Below, piece by piece: positions 1 to 10,000 of a stretch of DNA of 20,339 bases (its first letter is position 1; the number at the start of each line of letters is the position of its first letter). The DNA is from a virus, in the IMG/VR virus record IMGVR_UViG_3300042566_000975, positions 1-20,339 of that record; one strand, written 5' to 3'. The translations under genes and the position numbers were made by a program. The notes beneath the pieces are model-generated. The model saw nothing but the letters and a program-made list of their open reading frames with translations. It made no database searches and had not been told where the DNA came from.

Positions 1-210
1 GCCGCTAAACGCATTGTGGGTAATGCCAAAGTGCCTAGTATTTTGCCGGTAGCCATAGAATCTAGTGCTTATTCCAATACCAAAGACGAGGACTTGATTT
101 ACACTGGAAATGACGAGATAGTGTGGGATCGGGTGAATGCCGAAAGACTGCGCCGGGGACTTCCGAGCCTTACCGCAATAGGCTATCCAAGGCCCGAAAC
201 TACCGCATAA
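1..210 (+). CDS. C-terminal 69 residues of an unassigned structural-region protein (5' truncated)
   Basis: The frame is open from the first base of the window and stops at TAA 208-210, so this is the end of a gene that begins upstream. The visible 69 residues are hydrophilic and contain WDRVNAERLRRGLPSL followed by a Pro/Arg-rich tail (GYPRPETTA); no membrane segment or catalytic motif is seen. An internal GTG at 16 could be read as a start, but the open frame before it makes a longer gene more likely. It lies directly before gene 25, with only 8 bases between stop and next start, which places it among baseplate or tail genes. I do not recognise the family with confidence; a baseplate hub or tail accessory protein is possible from position alone. 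Confidence 0.75.
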   Translation, partial: AAKRIVGNAKVPSILPVAIESSAYSNTKDEDLIYTGNDEIVWDRVNAERLRRGLPSLTAIGYPRPETTA

Positions 211-213
211 ATA
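206..213 (+). promoter_or_regulatory. T4-like late promoter motif CATAAATA before gene 25
   Basis: CATAAATA differs by one base from the T4 late promoter element TATAAATA, which is recognised by the phage sigma-like factor gp55. It overlaps the stop codon of the preceding gene. In T4 the element lies about -13 to -6, which would put the transcript start near 219, exactly at the gene 25 ATG. A second identical octamer precedes gene 6. Function is inferred from the motif and its position. Confidence 0.5.
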
Positions 214-218
214 TTGTT

Positions 219-593
219 ATGACTACCTTTGTTGGCTTCAACACTCAGAATCAATACAAAAAATTCACACTTGTGGACTTTGAATTGGTCAAGCGCGATC
301 TCTTGAATGCGTTTAATATTCGTCAAGGTCAACTGCCTGGCCGTCCGGGATATGGCACAGTATTGTGGAATTATCTGTTTGAAAATCAAGTTGACGCTGT
401 TCAACAAGGCATCATTGATGAAGTGCAACGAGTGGCTGGTGGCGATCCTAGAATATTCATTAGTAACATCAACGTGTATCCTCAAGAAAACGGCATGCTA
501 ATTGAAATAGAAATACAAACAGTAGGCGGGGTCGATGCTGAAATACTAAGTGTATTCTTCAATCAAGTCAGTCGTTCAGCCAGCTATGTATAA
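219..593 (+). CDS. 25: Baseplate wedge subunit gp25 (GPW/gp25 family)
   Basis: The 124-residue product (T4 gp25 is about 132) is a small baseplate wedge protein; in T4-like tails gp25 bridges the inner baseplate to gp6 and gp53 and resembles the sheath-initiator proteins of other contractile systems. The family signature is the central segment GRPGYGTVLW (residues 41-50) followed by NYLFE (51-55), matching the 'RP-x-x-G-T ... LLFE' core of GPW_gp25 proteins. The C-terminal half (about 85-124) alternates hydrophobic residues as in the family's beta-sheet. I chose ATG 219 because the upstream in-frame start at 123 lies inside the preceding gene and adds 32 unrelated residues. No Shine-Dalgarno sequence is visible before 219. 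Gene 6 follows after 56 bases, as expected for this gene pair. Confidence 0.93.
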   Translation: MTTFVGFNTQNQYKKFTLVDFELVKRDLLNAFNIRQGQLPGRPGYGTVLWNYLFENQVDAVQQGIIDEVQRVAGGDPRIFISNINVYPQENGMLIEIEIQTVGGVDAEILSVFFNQVSRSASYV

Positions 594-612
594 CTACGCC
601 GTTTTTTATCTA

Positions 613-620
613 CATAAATA
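613..620 (+). promoter_or_regulatory. T4-like late promoter motif CATAAATA before gene 6
   Basis: This is the same octamer as at 206-213, here in the 56-base spacer between genes 25 and 6. By T4 spacing, transcription would begin near 626 and leave a leader of about 24 bases that carries a weak AAGG (636-639) ahead of ATG 650. It would drive gene 6 and the giant gene behind it, since no terminator is seen between them. Inferred from motif and position only. Confidence 0.6.
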
Positions 621-649
621 ACAGATAAAGAATACAAGGCCCAGACGCA

Positions 650-3600
650 ATGGCAAAAACCACTAGACAAACAGCGATATTTGGTGTAGAAGATTGGAAA
701 CAAATCTATCAAACCTATCGCGAAGCAGACTTTCAAAGTTATGATTTTGAAACTCTACGCAAGAGTTTTACTGATTACCTGCGTTTGTACTATCCAGAAA
801 CATTCAATGACTACATTGAATCATCAGAATACATTGCCCTGCTGGACGTGATTGCGTTTATGGGTCAAGCTCTTGCTTTCCGTACAGATTTAAACACAAG
901 AGAAAACTATTTAGACACAGCAGAACGCAGAGACTCGGTTACTAGATTGGCTAACTTGGTCAGTTACACTGCCAAACGCAATACCGCAGCCCAGGGCTTG
1001 CTCAAAGCATTCTCAGTGACCACAACAGAAAATGTCACAGACTTTAATGGCGTTAACTTGGCCAACGTTACGGTAAACTGGGCTGACCCCACAAACTTTG
1101 ACTGGTTGGAACAGTGGAATGCCATTGTGAACGCATCTTTGGTTAGCAGTCAAAAGATTGGCCGTCCTGCTAATCGTCAAACTATCCTGGGTGTTGACAC
1201 CAACGAATATGGCATTAACTTGGTGCCAGGATTTTTGCCGGTGATCCCTTACACTGCTACTGTGGATGGTGTGAACATGCCGTTTGAAGCCACAACTTCT
1301 ACCACAGCTGGACAAGATTACATTTACGAACCCAGTCCAAAACCTGACACCACATTTAATATATTATATCGCAATGATCAGTTGGGGTATCAATCAGCCA
1401 ACAACGGATTCTTCTTTTTCTTCAAACAAGGTACACTGCAAAATCAAGACTTTAATTTGGCCGAACGCATTGCCAATCGCACAGTAAACATTAATATTGA
1501 AGGCGTTAACAATGAAGACCGTTGGTTGTTTCAGTTAGACAATGTAGGCACAGTCAGTCGAGAGTGGACATTCACTGAAAACATTTACTCAGCGGCCGCA
1601 GAACAAACAGCAACCTTAAGACCAATATTTTCTGTTACCAGCAGAACCAATGATCAGATTACCATGGTGTTTGGCGATGGTGTGTTTTCAGAAATACCGG
1701 TGGGCATCTTCCGTGCGTATGTTCGTGCTTCAAACGGCTTGCAATATATTATCAATCCTGCTGAAATGCAGAACGTGGTACTGCCAATCAGTTACATTGA
1801 CCGCAATGGCAATCTGCAAACCATTACATTTACCTGTGGTATCACGCAGCCTGTGAGCAATGCACAAAGTCGTGAAAGTATTGATGCTATCAAGCAACGT
1901 GCTCCAGCAAGATACTACACTCAGAATCGCATGGTCAATGGCGAAGATTACAATCTGTTTCCATTCACTCTATACAATTCAATTATCAAAAGCAAGGCCT
2001 TGAATCGTGCTTCAATTGGTACCAGTCGTTACTTAGACTTGGTAGACAACACAGGCAAGTATTCATCAACCAATACATTTTCTAGCGATGGTGCCATGTG
2101 GGAAAATAATATTCTTCCTACCACGCTGTTTGCCTGGACCAACCGTAACGAAATTGCTGACCTTATTACCAATCAGGTGCAACCGGCCATTGCTGGTGCC
2201 ACATTCAATCAGTTTTACTATGCAAACTTTCCAAGAATAACTGTGAACACTGGTGCTACTGCACTCAGCACCTGGAATCAAAGCACAACACTGGCTAATG
2301 AAACCACTGGCTATTTTCAAACTGCGTCAGGCGTACCAATTATATTTGATTCTTCAAGCAGTACTGTGTTCAGATATGTTACACAAAAAAGTTTGATTAA
2401 ATTCATAGCTCCGGTAATCAATGGGCAACCTTATTACTTTGATGCTAACAACAGATTAAAACCTGGCTTGCCAACTAGACCCGAAGACCATTTGGAAATT
2501 TGGGCCAGTCCACTTGCCATAGTAGGTGATGGCAGCAACGGAGGAGTTGGCAATTTAGCCAATGGTCAGGGTCCTGTGGCACTCAACAACTTTGTGCCTA
2601 CTGGTGCTATTGTAGAAACTATTATTCCTGTGTTTCTTACAGATTTAAGCAATACCATAGAAGAAGAAATGACACAACAAATTTTGTTGTACAGAAATTT
2701 TGGTCTTGGATATGACAACGACGGATCAGTCACAGGTACTGCCGGTACATGGTACATTATTACCAGTACAAACTTAAATGCTGATGCAACTTGGAGTCAA
2801 ACTTACGCAGGCAATACATCTGGACAAAATTTAGACGCAAGTTGGATGGTACAGTTTGTGGCAGTGGACAACAAATACACAATCTCATACCGCGGACTTG
2901 CCTATTACTTTGGCTCGGTGTTACAAACAAGATTTTTCTTCTACGGCAACCAAAAGATTTACGACAGTCGCACAGGCACCACAATTAGAGACTTTATTAA
3001 TGTGTTGGCAGTAAATACCAAACCAGACAGCTCATCTCCACTGCCTGGCGACATTTACACCACAATCATTGGCCAACCTGTAGAGTCAGATGGTTATGTT
3101 GATGACTTCCAAGTGTTGATCAGTTACAGAGATAGTGACAGTGATGGTGTGCCTGACAACCCAGACTTCTTCAATGAAATTGTTGCTCCGTCGGTCAACC
3201 CCAATCTCAAACTGGTGTTCTTGCAACAAACTGTGGACTTTGACAATTTGCAAAGATATTTGCTGGCTGAACCTGGGGTGGTGAATTCAGAGTATCCCAC
3301 ATTGGATTCAATTGAATTGGTCAAATTCCAATACTCACCTGGGCAAGTGTTTTATGCCTACAGCGATGAATTGTTTTATACACTAACAGTCAACAGCGCA
3401 GGCGTAAGAATCATAACTCAAAATGCTGAAGGCGAGTGGATCGCCAGAACAGGACGTCAAGCATTGTACTTCCAATATCGCCACAACTCACCATTGACCA
3501 ATAGAATTGATCCAGGCACCACTAACATTATTGACTTGTACGTTGTGACACAAGCATACTATACTGCCTATCAAAATTGGTTGACAGATACTACTGGTAC

Positions 3601-4096
3601 AGTGACAGAACCCAGCGTTCCGACCATTGATGAACTCAGTACCGAGTATCAAGGGCTTGATGAATACAAGATGTTGAGCGACAACATTATTCTAAACTCT
3701 GTGGCGTTTAAACCTTTGTTTGGTCCCAAAGCAGCCAAAACATTGCAGGCCACAATCAAAGTTATTCGTGCTCAAAATTCCACAGCCAGCACTAGCGAAA
3801 TACAAAGTTCTGTGTTGGCAGCCATGAATGAATATTTCAGCATTGACAAATGGAATTTTGGTGACACGTTTTATTTCTCAGAACTGGCTGCATACCTGCA
3901 CAGATATCTTGGATCAATTATCAGTTCAGTTGTACTTGTACCACTAGACACACAAAAATACTTTGGCGACATGTACGAAGTAAGAGCAGAACCCAGTGAA
4001 ATATTTGTCAACGGCGCTACTATTGACAATATTATTGTTATTGATGCATTGACCAGTACCAACTTGCGTACTGCACCTGGTAGCGGAGTAATTTGA
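650..4096 (+). CDS. 6: Baseplate wedge subunit gp6, enlarged (1148 aa)
   Basis: gp6 forms the ring that joins neighbouring baseplate wedges in T4-like phages. The N-terminal 115 residues are helical and Tyr/Asp/Glu-rich, ending in a segment (about 68-115) typical of gp6: ALLDVIAFMGQAL, then an Asn/Arg-rich helix with LVSYTAKR. A baseplate-J-like core follows, with FGDGVF at 341-346 and SRESIDAIKQRAPARYY near 407-423, then NRMVNGEDY. The last 110 residues (about 1040-1148) carry the conserved C-terminal region with MNEYFSIDKWNFGDTFYFSE. The protein is much longer than T4 gp6 (660 aa); the extra length lies mostly between about 480 and 1000 and contains a calcium-loop-like DSDSDGVPD at 828-836. 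Start ATG 650 has only a weak AAGG upstream. Its stop overlaps the giant gene's start by one base, implying coupled translation. Confidence 0.92.
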   Translation: MAKTTRQTAIFGVEDWKQIYQTYREADFQSYDFETLRKSFTDYLRLYYPETFNDYIESSEYIALLDVIAFMGQALAFRTDLNTRENYLDTAERRDSVTRLANLVSYTAKRNTAAQGLLKAFSVTTTENVTDFNGVNLANVTVNWADPTNFDWLEQWNAIVNASLVSSQKIGRPANRQTILGVDTNEYGINLVPGFLPVIPYTATVDGVNMPFEATTSTTAGQDYIYEPSPKPDTTFNILYRNDQLGYQSANNGFFFFFKQGTLQNQDFNLAERIANRTVNINIEGVNNEDRWLFQLDNVGTVSREWTFTENIYSAAAEQTATLRPIFSVTSRTNDQITMVFGDGVFSEIPVGIFRAYVRASNGLQYIINPAEMQNVVLPISYIDRNGNLQTITFTCGITQPVSNAQSRESIDAIKQRAPARYYTQNRMVNGEDYNLFPFTLYNSIIKSKALNRASIGTSRYLDLVDNTGKYSSTNTFSSDGAMWENNILPTTLFAWTNRNEIADLITNQVQPAIAGATFNQFYYANFPRITVNTGATALSTWNQSTTLANETTGYFQTASGVPIIFDSSSSTVFRYVTQKSLIKFIAPVINGQPYYFDANNRLKPGLPTRPEDHLEIWASPLAIVGDGSNGGVGNLANGQGPVALNNFVPTGAIVETIIPVFLTDLSNTIEEEMTQQILLYRNFGLGYDNDGSVTGTAGTWYIITSTNLNADATWSQTYAGNTSGQNLDASWMVQFVAVDNKYTISYRGLAYYFGSVLQTRFFFYGNQKIYDSRTGTTIRDFINVLAVNTKPDSSSPLPGDIYTTIIGQPVESDGYVDDFQVLISYRDSDSDGVPDNPDFFNEIVAPSVNPNLKLVFLQQTVDFDNLQRYLLAEPGVVNSEYPTLDSIELVKFQYSPGQVFYAYSDELFYTLTVNSAGVRIITQNAEGEWIARTGRQALYFQYRHNSPLTNRIDPGTTNIIDLYVVTQAYYTAYQNWLTDTTGTVTEPSVPTIDELSTEYQGLDEYKMLSDNIILNSVAFKPLFGPKAAKTLQATIKVIRAQNSTASTSEIQSSVLAAMNEYFSIDKWNFGDTFYFSELAAYLHRYLGSIISSVVLVPLDTQKYFGDMYEVRAEPSEIFVNGATIDNIIVIDALTSTNLRTAPGSGVI
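3131..3157 (+). other. Calcium-loop-like DxDxDGxxD motif in gp6
   Basis: Residues 828-836 of gp6 read DSDSDGVPD, matching the Asp spacing of thrombospondin type-3 or dockerin-like calcium-binding loops. It stands alone in the extra-length region of gp6, so it may stabilise an added domain. Metal binding is inferred from the motif. Confidence 0.4.
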
Positions 4097-4098
4097 TG
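4085..4098 (+). promoter_or_regulatory. Shine-Dalgarno and TGATG junction deciding the start of the giant gene
   Basis: GGAG at 4085-4088 stands 7 bases before ATG 4096, an ideal ribosome-binding spacing. The gene 6 stop TGA (4094-4096) shares its last A with this ATG. An in-frame TTG one codon earlier (4093) is possible but poorer. The arrangement suggests translational coupling, keeping the giant protein in proportion to gp6. Confidence 0.75.
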
Positions 4099-7000
4099 GC
4101 ACGAGTACGCAGCGTAGATTTTCTTCCTGAAATTTTTCAGACCGATGCCAACAAGCAGTTCTTGGCAGCTACTCTTGATCAGTTGATCCAAGAGCCAAAA
4201 TTTAAAAAGACTCAAGGCTACATTGGCCGCACCGTTGGTCCAGGTGTAAATCCCAACGACAAGTATGTGATTGAACCTGACAAGACTCGTGCTGATTATC
4301 AGTTGGAACCTGGTGTGATCAGTATTGATCCAGCAGACAACAGTAAAATAATTGATGCTATTACCTATCCTGGCATAACTGATTCGTTGGTATATCAAGG
4401 TAGTCCATCAACACAACCCAGCCGACTGTACACCAGCGACTATTATAGTCTTGATCCTTTTATAGACTTTGACACATTTGTAAACTTCAGTCAGTACTAC
4501 TGGGTTCCTAATGGACCTGATGTAGTCACGGTTCAATCGCCAGGTGTGGCATTGAGTCAAAATTTCATAGTAAACAGAGCCAATGGCGTATACACATTTT
4601 CTGGATTAACTGGCAACAACCCTACAGTAAATTTAGTTCGTGGTGGTAATTATACTTTCCAAGTAGCACAAAACAACAAAGAAACTGTTAACTATCGAGT
4701 AACACGAACCAATGTTACCAGTTACAATATTGATAATCAACCCAATGCTCCAATTACTTTAATTCGGGGCAACACATACACATTCAACTTGTTTTTACAA
4801 GGTGATTTTCCATTCTGGATCAAAACTACTCCCACCACAGGCACAGGCGATGCCTATAACTTAGGAGTCACACGCAACGGTGCGACTGCTGGTACAGTGA
4901 CTTTTGTTGTACCTCAGGATGCACCCAACACACTTTATTATAATTCCCAGAATCAAAGTCTCATGCGTGGGACCATCAGCATCATCAATGCGCAGCCTGG
5001 CGACGGTCCTGGATTTTGGATTCAAACCGATCCAGGCATTAGTGGCGAAAATCCCATCACACCAAACATAAGTTCTAGATCTGTCTATGGTGTTACCGAC
5101 AATGGTACTGATCTTGGAACAATCAATTTCAACGTGCCACAGAAAACAGCACAAGATTTCTTCTACAATCTCACCAGCATTGGTTCTGTGGATCTTGTTA
5201 CTGATTTGAGTTTTGAAAATATTGATGGTGCTAGACTGGATCAATTTAATGCCACCTATGGCGGTATTGATGGAATTACTAGTCTCGACAGTCGTACTTT
5301 GGTGTTTGCTAATTCTTTAGGCAATCCTGCTACTGATTATTATGATATTTGGCGTATAACTTATGTTGATCGTAGTGCAACATTTACTGGTAGTTGTTTG
5401 GGAACAACACTAACAGTAACAGCAGTTGCAAGTGGAACCATCACCGCAGGAATGAGCATGACCGGCGGAACAATTCCAGCCGGCACACGCATTGTAGATC
5501 AACTGACTGGTACTACTGGTGGCGTAGGCACATATACCATCAGCGCAAGTGTTTCACAAACATCAACAAGCATAGTTGGTGTTGAACCCTATACCTATCT
5601 TTCATTAAGCAGCATACAAACTATATTCAACTTGGAAAAATGGGTCATACGCTATGGTACAGAATATGCCAGCACTCAATGGTATAAAAATCAAGCTGGC
5701 TTTATTATTGAAATGCCAGTGCTTACTGCCAAGCTGGATACATTGTATTACCAAGATGGCACCGACCCAGAAATTTTTGGTACCATAAGACTGATCGAGC
5801 AAGATAACAGCAGCACAATCTACATTGAAGATATTTTAGGAAAGAAAAATTATACCAGTCCCAATGGTGTAACATTTACCAATGGATTGAAAGTTCAGTT
5901 TTTAGGTAATGTATCTCCTGCCAGTTATGCCACAGGATCTAACGCTTTTGTCTGCACAAACACTTCAGCAGGTATTAATCTTATTACTACTGAATCTACT
6001 GAAGGAATGGCAGTAGGACAAGAAATTATTTTCACTGGCACAGCATTTGGCGGAGTTAGTGCTGGAGTAACCTACTATGTTCACACAGTTTTTACCAGCA
6101 GTCAATTCAAAGTAAGTGCAACCAAAAGCGGTCCAGCACTGACATTAACTTCAGCCAATGGCACCATGACTGCTGTTGCCAGTCAAAATCCACAATACTA
6201 TGTGAGCGGAGTGGGCACTGCAATAGAATTGTTGCCGATAACAAATTACATCACGCCAGAAGAATATGCTTCTGCTGAAGATATAGATTATCTTACCATC
6301 GACCGAGACAGTCCTGATCTAAACGCATGGAGCCGCAGCAATCGTTGGTTTCATATTGATGTACTCAATGCTACAGGTGCATACAATGACACTCCAGTTG
6401 CAATAGACAACAATCAGAAAGGCAAGCGGCCAATTATACAATTCCGCGGCGGTGTTAGATTGTATAACATGGGCACAGATGCCAAACAACCGGTGAATAT
6501 AATTGACTTTACTGAGACAGATGCATTTAGCAATGTTGAAGGTAGCACTGGTTATTCAACAAATGGATATACATTTGTTGACGGCAGTCGTGTTGTGTTT
6601 GCAGCTGACGAAGATCTTGCTGTTCGCAGTAAAATTTACGTGGTAAATTTTGTGTTACCTGACACTGTAGTATTGACCAATGCTACAGATTTGCAATTTG
6701 GATTGACCTACACTATTGTAAGTCTTGGCAATACAAATTGGAACACAGTGGCAGGCACTACTGGCCAAACTTATGCAGTGGGCGATTCAATACGAGTTGA
6801 AGTGGTTGGCACTGGTACCGGCACAGCAAATTTTTCACAACCAATTATCAATCTGGTTCAAGCACCTGATGGTGAAATTTTTACAGACCAAAATACAGTG
6901 TGTTTGAGTGGAACACAAGTTGGCATTACCTACTGGTATGATGGTGTAAATTGGTTGGAAGCACAACAAAAAACCGCAATACAACAAGCACCATTATTTG

Positions 7001-10000
7001 ATATATTTGATGCAGATGGCATAAGTTTAGGTAATAGAATTACCTACCCTAGTTCTACATTTGTGGGAACCAAATTGTTTAGCTATGCCACCGGGTCGGC
7101 AACCACAGACCCAGTATTGAAACTTGCACTCAAATATCTCTCACTAACCAATGTAGGAGACATTGTATTTGACAACAATTTGTATTCAGATACATTTGTG
7201 TATGTGATCAACAATGTAAGCACTACAGCGCCAATCAGTTCTGGATTTGTTTATGAATATGCGTCAAGAACTGCGTATGAAAGATTAATTGGTTGGCAAA
7301 CTGCTCCAGTGCCAACGCTGATGCCGCAACAGTTTAAATTTGTTTACAATTTGCAACCATTACAATTGGATGTGGCTGCTCAATCAAACACAGTGACAAT
7401 TGTTCCTAGTGTAAAAGTATTTGTGGGATCAATATTTCAAGATCCAGGCACATACACAGTAGCCACCACTGCTAATACCACAACTATCACATTTAATACT
7501 GTTCATGCAGTAGGCGACGTAATTGAAGTTGAGGTGCTTAGTGATCAAGTTAGCCAAGTGGCGTTTTATCAGGTTCCGTTAAATCTTAACAATAACCCGT
7601 TAAATGCCAATAGCCCAAGTTTTACATTGGGTACATTGCGCACTCATTACAATAGCATTTGTCAAAATTTAACCACCTTGCGTGGAACAATCAATGGTGC
7701 CAATAACACTAGAGACTTGGGTAATATCATACCTTACGGTCAAGTAATTTTACAACAAAGTTCTCCGTTAACTCTTGCTGGATACTTCATGAGATCCCAG
7801 CAGTATAACATTTTTGGTGCATTAGAATACAACAGCAGAGAGTACCAAAAATACAAAAATCAACTGTTAGAAGCAGTGACCAGACAAACCATACAGTATG
7901 AAACTGCATCACAAGTTCTTGATTTGGTCATAGCTGAACTTACACTGGGACGCACATCAAGCAATCCATTCTATTGGAGTGACATGCTGCCAGCCAGCGC
8001 AGTGTTCACAACAACAACCTACACAGTGAGTTATACCACCAGTCAAGTGTTTGATACTGTGCAAGTTTACAACTACACATCAGCCAATTATCTTGGTATG
8101 AATGTGTATCTTAATAATGAAATTTTAACTAGAGACCTTGAATACACAGTGGCTACAGATGGTCCACGTATTGACATTTTAGTTAATTTGAACATTGGTG
8201 ACACTGTTGTCATTCAAGAATATAGTGCCACTTACGGTACCTATGTGCCTAACACACCCAGCAAGATGGGATTGTATCCTGCCTGGCGCCCAGCTGTTAT
8301 ACCAGTCAAAACCAGTGCCGGAGAGCAATTAGTTATACTAGGACATGACGGTAGTCAAACTCCTATATTTGGTGACATCCGTGACGAAGTGTTGTTGGAA
8401 TTTGAAACTAGAATTTACAACAACATCAAGCTAGACGACAACCCTGTGCCTCTTGATGTTGTGGATGTGTTGCCAGGCCAGTTTAGAAATACTGGATATA
8501 GTTCTGCTGAAATCAACACCATACTAGAAACAAGTTTTCTAACTTATGTGGGTTGGAACAAGTTGGATTATACTGCACAAAATTACAGTGTTGGCAATCC
8601 GTTTAGTTACAACTACAGTTCCTCAACCAACAAGCTCAATGGTGATAATTTGTTGGGTGCCTGGCGTGGTATCTATCGTTATTTCTACGATGCTCAGCAA
8701 CCTGAATTGACTCCTTGGGAAATGCTTGGCTTTACAGTGCAGCCAGACTGGTGGGAAATCACCTACGGTCCTGCACCATACACATCTGACAACATGAACT
8801 TGTGGGATGATCTGGAACTTGGTCTTGTGAGAGATCCAGTTGGTGCATACACATTGCCAGCTTATGCAAGACCTGGATTGACTTCTGTTCTGCCAACTGA
8901 CACTGCTGGTGAGTTATTGGCGCCATTGCAATCAGTAGTTGCCGGGTACAGCCCACAGTCATTCCAGAAAAGTTGGACGCCAGGTGATGGTGGCCCAGTG
9001 GAAGCTTCATGGTGGAACTCAAGCGACTATCCATTTGCGGCCATGCGATTGTTAGCACTCACCCGTCCAGCAAAATTCTTTGCACTATTTGCCGACAGAG
9101 ACTTGTACAAATACAGCATAGAATTTGATCAATATCTTTACAACGAGCGTTATAGACTTGATGCCAATGGTGTGCAGGTGTATGGTGATGGCACCAGCAA
9201 AGCCAGTTACATCAACTGGATTGTGGATTACAATCGCATTACAGGCACTAACAGTACTGTGGCATTGGAAAAAAACCTGCAGAATCTTGATGTGAGACTG
9301 TGCTACAGAATGGCGTCATTCTCTGACAAACAGTATTTGAAAATTTATACTGAAAAATCAAGTCCTAATTCAACCAACTCTAGTTTGCAGATTCCACCAG
9401 AGAGTTATCAACTGCTGGTTTACAAAAATCAACCATTTGACAGATTGATTTACAGTTCGGTGGTGATTCAAGTTGTGGATGGTGGATATGCTGTGTTTGG
9501 CTACGGCACTGCAAGACCTTTCTTTAATACATTTACCAGCATTCCAGTTGGGCAATTCCAAACATACAGTGTGGCCGGTAAGACCATTCAGGTGCCTGCG
9601 AATTACACAACCAACATCACTCAAATTCCATACGGATTTGTGTTTACCACTGAAAGTGCCGTGGCCAATTTCTTGTTGAGTTATGGAAAGTTTTTAGAAT
9701 CACAAGGCTTTGAATTTAACAATCAGATCAATGGTTATCTAATGACCTGGTCACAGATGGTATATGAATTCATGTACTGGAGCCAGCAAGGCTGGGGTGA
9801 TGGCAGTTTGATCAACTTGAATCCATTGGCCACTGGGTTATCAGTGTCTAAAGCACAAGCAGTGGTAGATACCATAACATCACAAACTGCCGAGCATGTT
9901 ATTTTAGATCAGAATCGCAGAGACTTTCCTGTAAGAGATCTCAACATTGTGCGAGTTGACAATAACTTTAGCATTCAACCTTTAAACAATCAAAGTATAA

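Noticed and set aside
123-218. Longer N-terminal extension of gp25 from ATG 123
   Set aside because: It would overlap the preceding gene by 88 bases, and the 32 extra residues do not fit the gp25 family; ATG 219 gives the usual length.
594-612. T-tract after gene 25 as a possible terminator
   Set aside because: Six T residues (602-607) are present, but no stable stem precedes them.
4093-4095. TTG 4093 as the start of the giant gene
   Set aside because: ATG 4096 directly follows, has better spacing to GGAG 4085-4088, and is the more usual start codon.
3871-4398. 175-codon minus-strand open frame across the gene 6/giant gene junction
   Set aside because: It lies wholly opposite two confidently assigned genes, its translation (Cys/Ile-rich, no family pattern) has no recognisable domain, and no promoter or ribosome site is evident.
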